Of a stretch of DNA of 64,000 nucleotides, positions 54,464 through 63,301 are shown piece after piece. The notes under the pieces are model-generated. The model made no database searches, was not told the DNA's origin, and worked only from the letters and a program-made list of their open reading frames with translations. Within the stretch, counting starts at the first letter, position 1. Each line of letters starts with the position of its first letter. The position numbers were made by a program, and so were the translations under genes. The stretch comes from Corynebacterium suranareeae (GTDB lineage: Bacteria; Actinomycetota; Actinomycetes; Mycobacteriales; Mycobacteriaceae): the NCBI RefSeq assembly GCF_002355155.1, contig NZ_AP017369.1:2542001-2606000 (forward strand), read 5' to 3'.

Positions 54464-55440
54464 TCAAAACCATTGCGTGGACCTTGGTTCGCTATGGCCT
54501 GACGTTTTTCATCGCCAGCGTGATCATTTTTGTACTGATCCGGGTTATCCCTGGTGATCCCGCTGCGGTGTCCTTAGGTATTACTGCAACACCTGAGGCG
54601 ATCGCTGCGCTGCAATCACAGTTGGGCACTGATCAACCGCTTATCAATCAGTACTTTTCTTGGGTGAGCGGAATGCTGAGTGGAAACTTTGGCACCTCTT
54701 TAAGTTCTGGGCAAGACCTCTCCCCACTCATTCTTGATCGCATGCAGGTCAGTCTTATTTTGGTCATCTGCTCAATCGTGTTGTCGCTGTTGATCGCCGT
54801 TCCATTGGGGATCCTTTCAGCCCGGCGCGGTGGCCTGATCATCTCCGGTATTAGCCAACTCGGTATCGCGATCCCTAGTTTCCTCGCAGGTATTTTGCTG
54901 GTTGCAGTCTTTGCCGTTGGTTGGGGCTGGTTGCCCGCAAATGGTTGGATTCCGCCATCAGAAGATTTTGGTGGGTTTTTAGCCAGGCTGATTCTTCCTG
55001 TGTTGGCGCTGTCTGCTGTCCAGGCCGCAATTTTGACCCGCTATGTGCGTTCTGCGGTCATTGATGTGTTGGGCGAAGATTTCATGCGTACCGCCAGGTC
55101 AAAAGGCATGAGCTTTAACCGCGCACTTTTAGTCCATGGTTTGAGAAACGCGGCCCTTCCCGTACTAACTGTCACTGGGTTGCAGCTAACTACTTTGGTG
55201 ATCGGTGCAGTTGTCATCGAGCAAGTTTTTGTTATCCCCGGAATTGGGTCGATGCTGCTGGAATCAGTATCAAACCGCGATCTCGTCGCTGTGCAATCCA
55301 TAGTGATGGTGCTGGTGGCGTTTACCTTACTGGTGAATCTGATCGTGGATTTGTTGTACCAAGTGGTGGATCCACGAATCGGGGCGCATTCTTCGGATAT
55401 GGGGTTTGCTGACCGTACAGTCTCGGGGAGCGTGATCTAA
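54460..55440 (+). CDS. Peptide-type ABC permease, DppB-like
   Basis: A 326-aa permease with six membrane helices. The N-terminus (VRYGLTFFIASVIIFVLIRVIPGDPA) is typical of DppB/OppB, and the EAA-type loop is EDFMRTARSKGMSFNRALLVHGLRNAALP. Translation is coupled at both ends: ATGA with the binding-protein gene and TAATG with the next permease. Confidence 0.92.
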   Translation: MIKTIAWTLVRYGLTFFIASVIIFVLIRVIPGDPAAVSLGITATPEAIAALQSQLGTDQPLINQYFSWVSGMLSGNFGTSLSSGQDLSPLILDRMQVSLILVICSIVLSLLIAVPLGILSARRGGLIISGISQLGIAIPSFLAGILLVAVFAVGWGWLPANGWIPPSEDFGGFLARLILPVLALSAVQAAILTRYVRSAVIDVLGEDFMRTARSKGMSFNRALLVHGLRNAALPVLTVTGLQLTTLVIGAVVIEQVFVIPGIGSMLLESVSNRDLVAVQSIVMVLVAFTLLVNLIVDLLYQVVDPRIGAHSSDMGFADRTVSGSVI

Positions 55441-56276
55441 TGAAACTCAAAACGCTTACAGAGTTGCCGCTGTCGGGAAAAGTCGGTGGAATTATTGTCG
55501 CCGTAGTTTTCTTTCTTGCCGCGCTGTCTTTTATATGGACGCCGTTTGATCCTGTGCAGGTCTTTCCCGCCGAGCGCCTTCAAGGTAGTTCGCTGCGGCA
55601 TTTGATGGGTACGGATCGTTATGGTCGTGATGTGTTGTCCCAAATCATGGTGGGATCACGCATTACATTGTTGGTGGGCATCATAGCGGTGGCTATCGCG
55701 GCATTAATTGGCACGCCTTTGGGTATTGCTGCAGCTATGCGCCGAGGCATGGTGGAAACCTTTGTCATGCGTGGCGCTGATTTAATGTTGGCATTCCCCG
55801 CATTGCTGTTGGCTATTATTTCCGGTGCGGTTTTTGGTGCTTCTACTTGGTCGGCGATGATTGCCATTGGTATTGCAGGTATTCCTAGTTTCGCCCGCGT
55901 TGCTCGCGCTGGCACATTGCAGGTAACAAGCCAAGATTTCATCGCTGCAGCGAAGCTGTCCAAAGTTAGCGCCCCGATGATTGCAGTTCGGCATATTCTT
56001 CCCAACATCACCAGCATTCTTATCGTGCAGGCGTCAATTGCGTTTGCTCTTGCGATTTTGGCCGAAGCCGCCTTGAGCTTTTTAGGTTTGGGTACTACTC
56101 CCCCAGATCCAAGTTGGGGCCGGATGCTTCAAACCGCACAAGCCTCAATTGGTGTCACCCCGATGCTTGCAGTGTGGCCAGGTTTGGCGATCGCACTTAC
56201 GGTTTTAGGTTTTAATCTTTTCGGCGATGGCCTCCGCGATGCCATTGATCCAAAGCGGGAGGTTGGCCGTGCTTAA
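55440..56276 (+). CDS. Peptide-type ABC permease, DppC-like
   Basis: A 278-aa permease. DppC/OppC features: LMGTDRYGRDVLSQIMVGSRITLLVG, the EAA loop QDFIAAAKLSKVSAPMIAVRHILPN, and SFLGLGTTPPDPSWGRML. It starts on the TAATG overlap with the upstream permease gene and overlaps the ATPase gene by eight bases at the 3' end. Confidence 0.92.
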   Translation: MKLKTLTELPLSGKVGGIIVAVVFFLAALSFIWTPFDPVQVFPAERLQGSSLRHLMGTDRYGRDVLSQIMVGSRITLLVGIIAVAIAALIGTPLGIAAAMRRGMVETFVMRGADLMLAFPALLLAIISGAVFGASTWSAMIAIGIAGIPSFARVARAGTLQVTSQDFIAAAKLSKVSAPMIAVRHILPNITSILIVQASIAFALAILAEAALSFLGLGTTPPDPSWGRMLQTAQASIGVTPMLAVWPGLAIALTVLGFNLFGDGLRDAIDPKREVGRA

Positions 56277-57705
56277 AGTTTCCGATCTCAACGTGGGCAA
56301 CAACTTTGTTCACAACGTATCTTTCGACATCAATCCCGGCGAACGAGTCGGCCTCATCGGCGAATCCGGCAGCGGAAAATCACTCACTGCGCTGTCAATA
56401 ATGGGTCTGAGCGATCTGCCCACAACTGGCCAGATCACCTTCAACGGCGCACCTTCGGCGAGCTTCCGCGGCCAGCGCATCGCCATGATTTTCCAGGAAC
56501 CCATGAGCGCACTAAATCCCCTCATGCGCGTGGGCCGACAAATCGAAGAGATGATGACGGTGCACGGGGCAAGCAAAAAAGACGCGCGCACACGCTTAAA
56601 AAAATTGCTTCTCGACGTCTCCCTCCCCGAACGAGTATCTCGCTCCTTCCCGCACGAGCTTTCCGGTGGGCAACGCCAACGGGCTTTAATCGCCATGGCT
56701 CTAGCCAACGACCCCGATCTTCTTATCTGCGATGAACCCACCACCGCACTTGATGTCACAGTGCAAAAACAAATCGTTGACCTGCTGCTACGTCTAACCA
56801 AAGAACGCGGCACCGCACTCTTGTTTATCACTCACGATCTAGGTCTTGTATCCCAAACCTGCGAAAAACTACTGGTGATGAAATCCGGTGAAATCGTCGA
56901 ACGTGGATCCACCCACTCCGTGCTGCACGATCCAAAGCACCCGTATACGCAACAACTTCTGCAGGCATCCATCCTGGACAAACCAAAAATTGTAGAAAAC
57001 TACGGACCTGCCGTGATCACGGTGAACGAAGTCTCCCGGCGCTTTAAAAAGAACACTGCCTTAAATTCAGTGTCTTTAAAAGTATGTAAAGGCGAGCGTC
57101 TTGGCATTGTCGGTGGATCAGGATCTGGCAAAACCACGCTGCTTAAATTGCTTGCAGGACTGGATAAACCAACTACCGGCACAGTCAAAGTAACCGGTGG
57201 CGTACAGATGGTCTTTCAAGATCCTCAATCAAGTCTGAACCCACGGATGAAAATCAGAGACATCATTGCTGAACCCCTGCTTGGTTGGACACCAGCAGAC
57301 AAGTCAGCACGGGTAGAAGAAGTAATTACCCACGTCGGACTAAGCACCGATGTGTTAGAACGCTACCCCCACGAATTTTCCGGAGGGCAGCGTCAACGCA
57401 TTTCCATCGCCCGGGCACTAGCACCCAAGCCCGATATTTTGCTTGCCGACGAACCCGTATCCGCCCTTGACGTTTCCGTACGTAAGCAAGTATTAAATCT
57501 CCTCCACCACCTAGTCGAAGAATATGGCATAACCTTAGTCTTCGTCTCCCACGATCTGGCTGTGGTTAGACACGTGTGCACATCTGTCTTAGTGATGGAC
57601 CAAGGAGAGATCATCGAACAAGGTCGCGTGGATGTGGTTTATGATTCTCCGCAGACTCAGTACACAAAAGTCCTGCTCGACGCCGTACCGCGCATAGGTG
57701 TTTAG
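56269..57705 (+). CDS. Fused double ABC ATPase (DppD-DppF-like)
   Basis: A 478-aa protein containing both ATPase domains that drive the transporter. The first Walker A is GESGSGKS near residue 31, with signature LSGGQRQR and LLICDEPTTALD; the second Walker A is GGSGSGKT near residue 283, with FSGGQRQR and ILLADEPVSALD. Most peptide transporters encode these as two genes. The GTG start at 56269 (VLKVSDLNVG) is chosen because GGGAGG stands seven bases upstream; earlier in-frame ATGs lie inside the permease gene. Expression is coupled by the eight-base overlap. Confidence 0.92.
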   Translation: MLKVSDLNVGNNFVHNVSFDINPGERVGLIGESGSGKSLTALSIMGLSDLPTTGQITFNGAPSASFRGQRIAMIFQEPMSALNPLMRVGRQIEEMMTVHGASKKDARTRLKKLLLDVSLPERVSRSFPHELSGGQRQRALIAMALANDPDLLICDEPTTALDVTVQKQIVDLLLRLTKERGTALLFITHDLGLVSQTCEKLLVMKSGEIVERGSTHSVLHDPKHPYTQQLLQASILDKPKIVENYGPAVITVNEVSRRFKKNTALNSVSLKVCKGERLGIVGGSGSGKTTLLKLLAGLDKPTTGTVKVTGGVQMVFQDPQSSLNPRMKIRDIIAEPLLGWTPADKSARVEEVITHVGLSTDVLERYPHEFSGGQRQRISIARALAPKPDILLADEPVSALDVSVRKQVLNLLHHLVEEYGITLVFVSHDLAVVRHVCTSVLVMDQGEIIEQGRVDVVYDSPQTQYTKVLLDAVPRIGV

Positions 57706-57757
57706 GCTTTTAGTGTACTGACCAGACGCAACATCTCATTTCGTGTTGAATGGTGGG

Positions 57758-58579
57758 ATGACAACAGCGCAGGCCTGGCTCATCACCGGTACCAGCAGCG
57801 GGCTGGGGCTTGCTCTAACCAAGGAGGCTCTGGCTGCTGGTCACCACGTTGTGGCCACCACACGGAAAGGCACTTTGCCCATTGAGGATCCTCGCCTTAC
57901 CGTGATCCGACTTAATCCCGCAGACAGGGAAGAATGCCGGCGCGCCGTGGAAGAGGCCTACCGGGTAACCGGACGTCTGGATGTTCTGGTTAACAATGCT
58001 GGTTACGGACTCGTGGGCGCTGTGGAGGAAATAAGTGAAACTGAGGCCCGCGACATTCTGGACGTTGACCTACTGGGGCCGTTGTGGATGACCCAAGCAG
58101 CACTACCTATCATGCGAGGTCAAGGACACGGACACATTGTCCAGATCTCCTCGACAGGTGGCGTAGGGGCCATGCCATTTCTTAGTCTTTACAACGCTGC
58201 CAAGTGGGGACTCGAGGGATTTAGCGAAGCACTAGCTGCCGAGGTGCAGCCCATGGGTATCCGAGTTACTCTCGCCGAGATCAGCGCGATGGACACCCAG
58301 TGGGCAACATCAGGAATGAAGTTCAGCAATCCAAATAGCGACTATGACGAATTGCGCGAACAGGTCCTTGGTACCGCAGCTGTTCCATGGCCTAGTGAAC
58401 CGGGAGCAACTGGCGGAGGCACTGCACCAGACGACATCGCGCGCAGCATCCTCACACACGTTGCGGCAGACAGCGGACCTTTACGTCTTGTCTTGGGAGA
58501 TGGCGCGGCCGAGCAGATCACAACGGTGCTCGAACGTAGGAAACACGATTACTCTACTCAACCTGGATTCCAGAACTGA
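57758..58579 (+). CDS. Short-chain dehydrogenase/reductase
   Basis: A 273-aa SDR. The cofactor loop is TGTSSGLG, the NNAG motif is VNNAGYG, Ser in VQISSTGG and the catalytic YNAAK are intact. The SDR type (short Gly motif TSSGLG followed by ATTRK) suggests NADP use. Substrate unknown. ATG 57758 was chosen; a GTG five codons upstream is possible. It converges on the LysR gene with 11 bases between them and follows the ABC operon by 52 bases, without a visible terminator. Confidence 0.82.
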   Translation: MTTAQAWLITGTSSGLGLALTKEALAAGHHVVATTRKGTLPIEDPRLTVIRLNPADREECRRAVEEAYRVTGRLDVLVNNAGYGLVGAVEEISETEARDILDVDLLGPLWMTQAALPIMRGQGHGHIVQISSTGGVGAMPFLSLYNAAKWGLEGFSEALAAEVQPMGIRVTLAEISAMDTQWATSGMKFSNPNSDYDELREQVLGTAAVPWPSEPGATGGGTAPDDIARSILTHVAADSGPLRLVLGDGAAEQITTVLERRKHDYSTQPGFQN

Positions 58580-58590
58580 GCCTGCCATTC

Positions 58591-59562
58591 TCACAAATGC
58601 TCACATACATCTAAGCCGTGCCAGAGTGTTCGTGGTGGCAGCCTTAGATCTTGTGGATCAATCCTGCTGAGCAATTCTTTGAATGCGATTGCTGGTTTGC
58701 TCAACGTTTTCTCTTTTGGAGTCACCAGGCCGATTGTCCTTGTGATTGGCACACCAGTGAATGGTTTAAATACCAATCCCTGCACGTTCATAAGTGGCAG
58801 CACAAAGCCCGGTGCGGCTGAGAGCCCAATTCCTGCTGCACACATACCAGCCACAGAGCTCACTGACCTCGCGGTGACTATTTGCGATGGTTGAATATCG
58901 TTACCGTAAAGCGCCCGATCCACGATCCTTCTGACAGAACTTGATTCACCAAAAGAGACAAACGGTTCTTCTCGCAGCTGCGCCCAAGAAACTTCTTCTT
59001 GTTGTGCAAAATTGTGCTCTGACGGAACGATGCAAAAGAATTCTTCAGTGGCTAGCGGTTCCAGATCAAAACGATTCGATTGATCTCTTACGTAGTCTGC
59101 GTCGATGGCAGTAATTGATAAATCAATCGTGCCTTCCACCGCCCGAGATAACACTTCCTCCGCAGTGAAATCTGTAACTTCTACGCGAACATCAGGAAAC
59201 TGGGCTCTAAATTTCACAATCAAAGACGGTAAGAAAGTCGCCGCCAGAGAAGGCAGTGTTGCAATTCTCAACACTCCGTTAACTCCACGTACATAGTCTT
59301 GAAAGTAGTTGGTTTCCCTTTTATGAAACTCAAGGATATTTCGAGCCATTTGGACAAACTGCACACCTTCATCGGTGAGTGAAAAGTGCCTGGTAGTGCG
59401 ATCAAAAAGCTTCACTCCCACGTGCCGCTCCACCAAGGAGGCTGTCCGGCTTAAATTCGATTGTGATTGGTTTAAAAACTCCGCCGCGCGAGAAAATCCA
59501 CCATGTTCAGCAATCGCAGTAATGATGCGTAATTGATCCAAAGTAATTCTATCTATCCGCAT
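58591..59562 (-). CDS. LysR-family transcriptional regulator
   Basis: A 323-aa regulator. The N-terminal helix-turn-helix is standard (LDQLRIITAIAEHGGFSRAAEFLNQSQSNLSRTASLVERHVGVKLFDRTTRHFSLTDEG), followed by a two-lobed effector domain (GVLRIATLPSLAATFLPSLI). It is divergent from the CitMHS carrier gene, the usual position for a LysR protein that controls the neighbouring operon. The 98-base gap holds an imperfect dyad (TTGACTCAACTATG with CATACTCAAATCAA) that may be its site. The inducer is presumably the carrier's substrate or a product of it. Confidence 0.88.
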   Translation of the reverse strand: MRIDRITLDQLRIITAIAEHGGFSRAAEFLNQSQSNLSRTASLVERHVGVKLFDRTTRHFSLTDEGVQFVQMARNILEFHKRETNYFQDYVRGVNGVLRIATLPSLAATFLPSLIVKFRAQFPDVRVEVTDFTAEEVLSRAVEGTIDLSITAIDADYVRDQSNRFDLEPLATEEFFCIVPSEHNFAQQEEVSWAQLREEPFVSFGESSSVRRIVDRALYGNDIQPSQIVTARSVSSVAGMCAAGIGLSAAPGFVLPLMNVQGLVFKPFTGVPITRTIGLVTPKEKTLSKPAIAFKELLSRIDPQDLRLPPRTLWHGLDVCEHL

Positions 59563-59592
59563 AACTCATAAATCTATGCCTTATTAATGTTT

Positions 59593-59630
59593 GACTCAAC
59601 TATGTGGCGTGAAACATACTCAAATCAAGA
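59593..59630. promoter_or_regulatory. Possible LysR operator between the divergent genes
   Basis: The imperfect inverted repeat TTGACTCAACTATG / CATACTCAAATCAA (9 of 14 positions pair by eye), centred in the LysR-CitMHS gap and upstream of the AAAGGAGG ribosome site of the carrier. Confidence 0.35.
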
Positions 59631-59660
59631 AATAATTTGAATCACATAAAAGGAGGTTTG

Positions 59661-60959
59661 ATGATTGCCACGCTCGGTTTCCTCACCGTAGGCATTTTTC
59701 TTGCCCTAACGCTTTTCACGAGAGTTTCCGTTCTCATCAGCCTTGTTCTCGTCCCCATCGTCTTTGCCATCATCGGCGGATTCACACCTGAACTTGGGGA
59801 CATGATTGGTGATGGACTTATCCAAGTTGCTCCCGTCGCCATCATGATTACTTTTGCAGTCCTGTACTTCAGCCTCATGGTCGATGTTGGGCTATTTGAC
59901 CCCCTCATCAACAAAGTTGTCGGCTGGGCAAAAGGTGATCCGGTCAAAATCGCGATCGGAACCGCAATCGTCACGATGGCCGTCGCTCTAGATGGCGATG
60001 GAGCCTCCACCTTCCTAATCACCATCTCCGCGTTCCTACCGATTTATAATCGAATCGGCATGAGGCCTTTAGCTCTCACAGGAATCGTTGCACTTGGTGC
60101 TGGTGTCATGAACCTGATCCCTTGGGGTGGCCCCACCGCCCGAGCAATGGCAGCCTTGGATCTTTTAAGCTCAGATATTTTCCTCCCAATGTTGCCCGCC
60201 ATGATCGGAGGCATGATTTGGGTAATCATCGCAGCCTTCATCATTGGCCGAATTGAACGGAAACGAATCGGATCTGACGGCGTCACAGTGTCATTTGATG
60301 AACAAGCAATTAAGGCCGAGCGCGAGCATGCAGGCACACCAATGTGGAAGACAATTATCAACCTTGCTCTTACAATTGGCCTGGTAATCATCTTGCTCTT
60401 CCAGCTTTTCCCACTCCATGTTTCGTTCATCATTGCCTTCGTTATCGCACTGATTATCAACCGCCCTTCGTGGACATCTCAGCAAGAACTGCTGTCTAAA
60501 CATGGTGGAAATGTCGTTCTAGTCGTCTCAATGATTTTCGCCGCAGGTGTCTTCACCGGAATTCTTCGAGGCACCGGGATGATCGAAGCAATGGCACTAC
60601 AAATCGTGGACTGGATCCCTGACAGTGCCGGTGGTTTCCTACCCATTTTGGTAGCAGTCGCTTCCATGCCGTTGAGCTTGGTATTTACCCCTGATGCTTT
60701 TTACTTTGGTGTCGTACCAGTCTTCGCCGAAGCAACCATGGCAATGGGAGGAGATCCTGCAGAAATTGGTCGTGCAGCAATCGTGGGACAGATGACTACC
60801 GGTTTCCCTCTAAGTCCGCTGACTGCATCCACCTTCATCCTCATCGGCATGGCAAAAGTGTCACTGGGTGATCACCAAAGGTTCATTTTTGGATGGGCTT
60901 TTGGAACCTCCATAGTAATGGCCATCATCGCAGTTTTAACTGGTGCAATCTCAATTTAG
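59661..60959 (+). CDS. CitMHS-family carboxylate carrier
   Basis: A 432-aa membrane carrier with about 12 helices of the citrate-metal:H+ symporter family. Blocks: LGDMIGDGLIQVAPVAIMITFAVLYF, MAVALDGDGASTFLIT, NLIPWGGPTARAMAAL and LVFTPDAFYFGVVPV, all conserved in CitMHS. The start is ATG 59661 with a strong AAAGGAGG site; an upstream in-frame TTG is rejected. The substrate need not be citrate: the next genes are AtuA-type, so a branched or hydroxylated di/tricarboxylate is conceivable. It is the first gene of a three-gene operon. Confidence 0.9.
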   Translation: MIATLGFLTVGIFLALTLFTRVSVLISLVLVPIVFAIIGGFTPELGDMIGDGLIQVAPVAIMITFAVLYFSLMVDVGLFDPLINKVVGWAKGDPVKIAIGTAIVTMAVALDGDGASTFLITISAFLPIYNRIGMRPLALTGIVALGAGVMNLIPWGGPTARAMAALDLLSSDIFLPMLPAMIGGMIWVIIAAFIIGRIERKRIGSDGVTVSFDEQAIKAEREHAGTPMWKTIINLALTIGLVIILLFQLFPLHVSFIIAFVIALIINRPSWTSQQELLSKHGGNVVLVVSMIFAAGVFTGILRGTGMIEAMALQIVDWIPDSAGGFLPILVAVASMPLSLVFTPDAFYFGVVPVFAEATMAMGGDPAEIGRAAIVGQMTTGFPLSPLTASTFILIGMAKVSLGDHQRFIFGWAFGTSIVMAIIAVLTGAISI

Positions 60960-60974
60960 GTTTTAAGGAAAGTT

Positions 60975-62330
60975 ATGAACAAAACCATCAAACTTGGCGC
61001 AGGAGCAGGGTTCTCCGGTGACCGTATTGATCCAGCTCAACAACTCGTCGAGCATGCTGACCTCGATTACCTAATATTTGAGTGCTTGGGAGAAAGAACA
61101 GTTGCTGCAGGTGAACTTCGCCGTAGAAGTGATAAGGACAGCGGGTTTGACCCTTTGCTTGAAGCCCGCATGCGTGCGTGTTTACCTGGAGCACTTGAGC
61201 ATGGGACGCGGATAATCACCAACGCTGGCGCCGCTAATCCACGCGCAGCAGCTGCCTTGGTTTTCAAAGTAGCGCAAGATCTAAAACTTCCTCGTGCAAT
61301 TACGATTGCCGTCATTGAAGGTGACTCTGTTCTACCCCAGGTTGTGCATACTAACCCTCTAATCTGGGAGACCAATTCTTCAGTTTCCGACTCTGATGGA
61401 GATCCTGTTTCAGCACATGCCTATGTGGGCATTGAGGCGTTACTTCCGGCTCTTGCTTCTGGGGCAGACGTTATTATTGCCGGTCGAGTAGCTGATCCAT
61501 CTTTGTACTTGGCACCAATGGTCCACGAATTTGGATGGTCAGTAGATGATTATCATCTGCTGGGGGCAGGCACTGCCATTGGCCATCTTCTTGAATGCGC
61601 TGGCCAATTGACTGGCGGCTACTACGCTGACCCAATTAAAAAGCCCGTACCAAATATGGCAGGGTTGGGTTTTCCTTACGCAGAAGTCGCTGAAGATGGA
61701 ACTGCTGTGTTTAAAAAGCTACAGTCTGCCGGTGGTATTTTGACCGTTCAAACCTGTACAGAGCAGTTACTCTACGAGGTGTCTGATCCATCTGCTTATA
61801 TCACTCCCGATGTGGTGGCTGATTTCAGTAACATCCAACTCACTCAAGTTGCTGCGGAGTCGGTAGCAATCCGCGGAGGAACCGGGCATCCTCGCACCGA
61901 AACACTAAAAGTCACATTAGGCTATCAATCCGGGTGGATGGGGGAAGGACAAATTTCTTATTCAGGTCCGCGAGCTTTTGAACGTGCCCAACTTGCAGCA
62001 GAGATTGTTGTTGAGCGACTAGTACAGATCCATAAGATTCCACAAGATGTACTCAATGTAGAACTCATTGGCGCAGGCTCAGCTTTTCGAGGACTCTCAG
62101 CTTTTCCAGCTGATCCCCTAGAGATCAGAGTCCGAGTAGCAGGCATTGTAGAAAGCCAAGAACGTGCAGCAAAAATCGGATGGGAAGTTGAAAGCTTGTA
62201 TACCAACGGTCCCGCTGCAGGCGGTGGGGCGCGCCAATACACCAAAGAACTACTGAGTATCCGCTCGGCGCTTCTTCCCCGCGATCTTGTGTCCCTTTCT
62301 ACTGAAATCTTGGAGGTTCCGACATCATGA
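60975..62330 (+). CDS. AtuA-family protein (DUF1446, acyclic terpene utilisation)
   Basis: A 451-aa cytoplasmic protein of the AtuA family. Start: KLGAGAGFSGDRIDPAQQLVEHADLDYLIFECLGERT; other blocks are RIITNAGAANPRAAA, DVIIAGRVADPSLYLAPM, GAGTAIGHLLECAGQLTGGY and GGARQYTKELLS. AtuA-type proteins belong to terpene or related branched-acid breakdown clusters in pseudomonads, but the reaction is not well defined. It lacks the C-terminal ferredoxin-like domain that is fused in many homologues; that part is the next gene. Start with AAGGAAAG; 15 bases after the carrier stop. Confidence 0.85.
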   Translation: MNKTIKLGAGAGFSGDRIDPAQQLVEHADLDYLIFECLGERTVAAGELRRRSDKDSGFDPLLEARMRACLPGALEHGTRIITNAGAANPRAAAALVFKVAQDLKLPRAITIAVIEGDSVLPQVVHTNPLIWETNSSVSDSDGDPVSAHAYVGIEALLPALASGADVIIAGRVADPSLYLAPMVHEFGWSVDDYHLLGAGTAIGHLLECAGQLTGGYYADPIKKPVPNMAGLGFPYAEVAEDGTAVFKKLQSAGGILTVQTCTEQLLYEVSDPSAYITPDVVADFSNIQLTQVAAESVAIRGGTGHPRTETLKVTLGYQSGWMGEGQISYSGPRAFERAQLAAEIVVERLVQIHKIPQDVLNVELIGAGSAFRGLSAFPADPLEIRVRVAGIVESQERAAKIGWEVESLYTNGPAAGGGARQYTKELLSIRSALLPRDLVSLSTEILEVPTS

Positions 62331-62638
62331 TCTGCCTTGATGACCTAGCCAACACCCGAACCGGAGATAAAGGCGACACCCTGATTCTTGGGGTATTTCC
62401 ACACAACACCACGGCGTTTCACCACTTAGTCCACTACCTCAATTGCAGTACTGTTGCAATACATTTTGGTGTCTCTGAACACGTAGTTACTCGAGAAATT
62501 ATTGATTCGGTGGAATCTATGGTTTTCAAAATCGAAGGCATCTTAGGAGGCGGTGTCACAGGTTCACCAGTACTTGATGGCCATGGAAAAACGCTGAGCT
62601 ATCACGCGCTTGGCATCCCGCTTCCGACATTGGCATAG
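62327..62638 (+). CDS. Small AtuA-like protein (ferredoxin-fold partner domain)
   Basis: A 103-aa protein matching the C-terminal domain of long AtuA homologues: ICLDDLANTRTGDKGDTLILGVFPHN carries the R-GDKG motif, and the end is GGGVTGSPVLDGHGKTLSYHAL. It is encoded separately and overlaps the AtuA gene by four bases (ATGA), so equal-amount synthesis and a two-subunit enzyme are likely. Confidence 0.8.
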   Translation: MICLDDLANTRTGDKGDTLILGVFPHNTTAFHHLVHYLNCSTVAIHFGVSEHVVTREIIDSVESMVFKIEGILGGGVTGSPVLDGHGKTLSYHALGIPLPTLA

Positions 62639-62652
62639 CTATCCCATCACAG

Positions 62653-63204
62653 CTACACCAACGCAGATGCTAAAGCGATCGTGCCCACTGTTGTATACAG
62701 TGGGCCTCCGCTTCTACCCTTCCCTGGTTCTGAAGAAACCAGCTCAATGTCTTTAACCGGCCATTCAGGGCCTTCGTACACCGATAACGCGTGCACAAGA
62801 TCTGGAATAGTTGGATCCCATTCTCTGCTTCGTTGGCGCATAGAAGGTTTTGCCACTGTGAGGTGAGCTCTTTGGCGTCGGCGTTCTTCCGGGTCGATGA
62901 GACAATCAGCCATGAGCCGCCTTAGCTCTTTGGTGTCCCCGCCAACTCCCATCCACAGATTCTTTCGATTAAATGATCCTGCGCCTTTAACTCTGATGGT
63001 GAATTCTTCATTGATTCGCGCTGCTGTGGAGAGGTGTTCAATGAGATCTTCGACTGCCCCATCTGGCAATTCGCCATAAAAAGCCAGAGTGATATGCCAG
63101 TTGTCAGGATCTGACCACCGCAAGTCATCCTTGTAGGGACGTAAAGCGTTGACCAGGTGTTCAGTAACTTCAATTGGTGGTGAAATAGAAGCGAACAGTC
63201 TCAT
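62653..63204 (-). CDS. 2'-5' RNA ligase / RNA 2',3'-cyclic phosphodiesterase (ThpR/LigT-like)
   Basis: A 183-aa 2H phosphoesterase. Two H-x-T motifs are visible: WHITLAFYG and RAHLTVAK. The N-terminus (MRLFASISPPIEVTEHLVNAL) is typical, so the start is ATG 63204 although the frame stays open further upstream. The natural substrate is debated; members hydrolyse 2',3'-cyclic phosphates. It is divergent from the ribokinase gene and 14 bases from the small AtuA gene stop (convergent). Confidence 0.88.
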   Translation of the reverse strand: MRLFASISPPIEVTEHLVNALRPYKDDLRWSDPDNWHITLAFYGELPDGAVEDLIEHLSTAARINEEFTIRVKGAGSFNRKNLWMGVGGDTKELRRLMADCLIDPEERRRQRAHLTVAKPSMRQRSREWDPTIPDLVHALSVYEGPEWPVKDIELVSSEPGKGRSGGPLYTTVGTIALASALV

Positions 63205-63259
63205 GACGCCATAATAGCCACCTTCGTCAAGGTTGGACGTAGAATGGATTAACCTCTCA

Positions 63260-63273
63260 TGAAATCGTTTGCA
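63260..63273. promoter_or_regulatory. LacI-type operator in front of the ribokinase gene
   Basis: TGAAATCGTTTGCA; its reverse TGCAAACGATTTCA is close to the LacI-family consensus TGCAAACG-TTTGCA. It lies 29 bases before the ribokinase ATG. A ribose or uridine regulator of the LacI family encoded elsewhere is the likely binder. Confidence 0.5.
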
Positions 63274-63301
63274 TCTCGTCTCCTCTTCCAAGGATGTCCC
63301 A

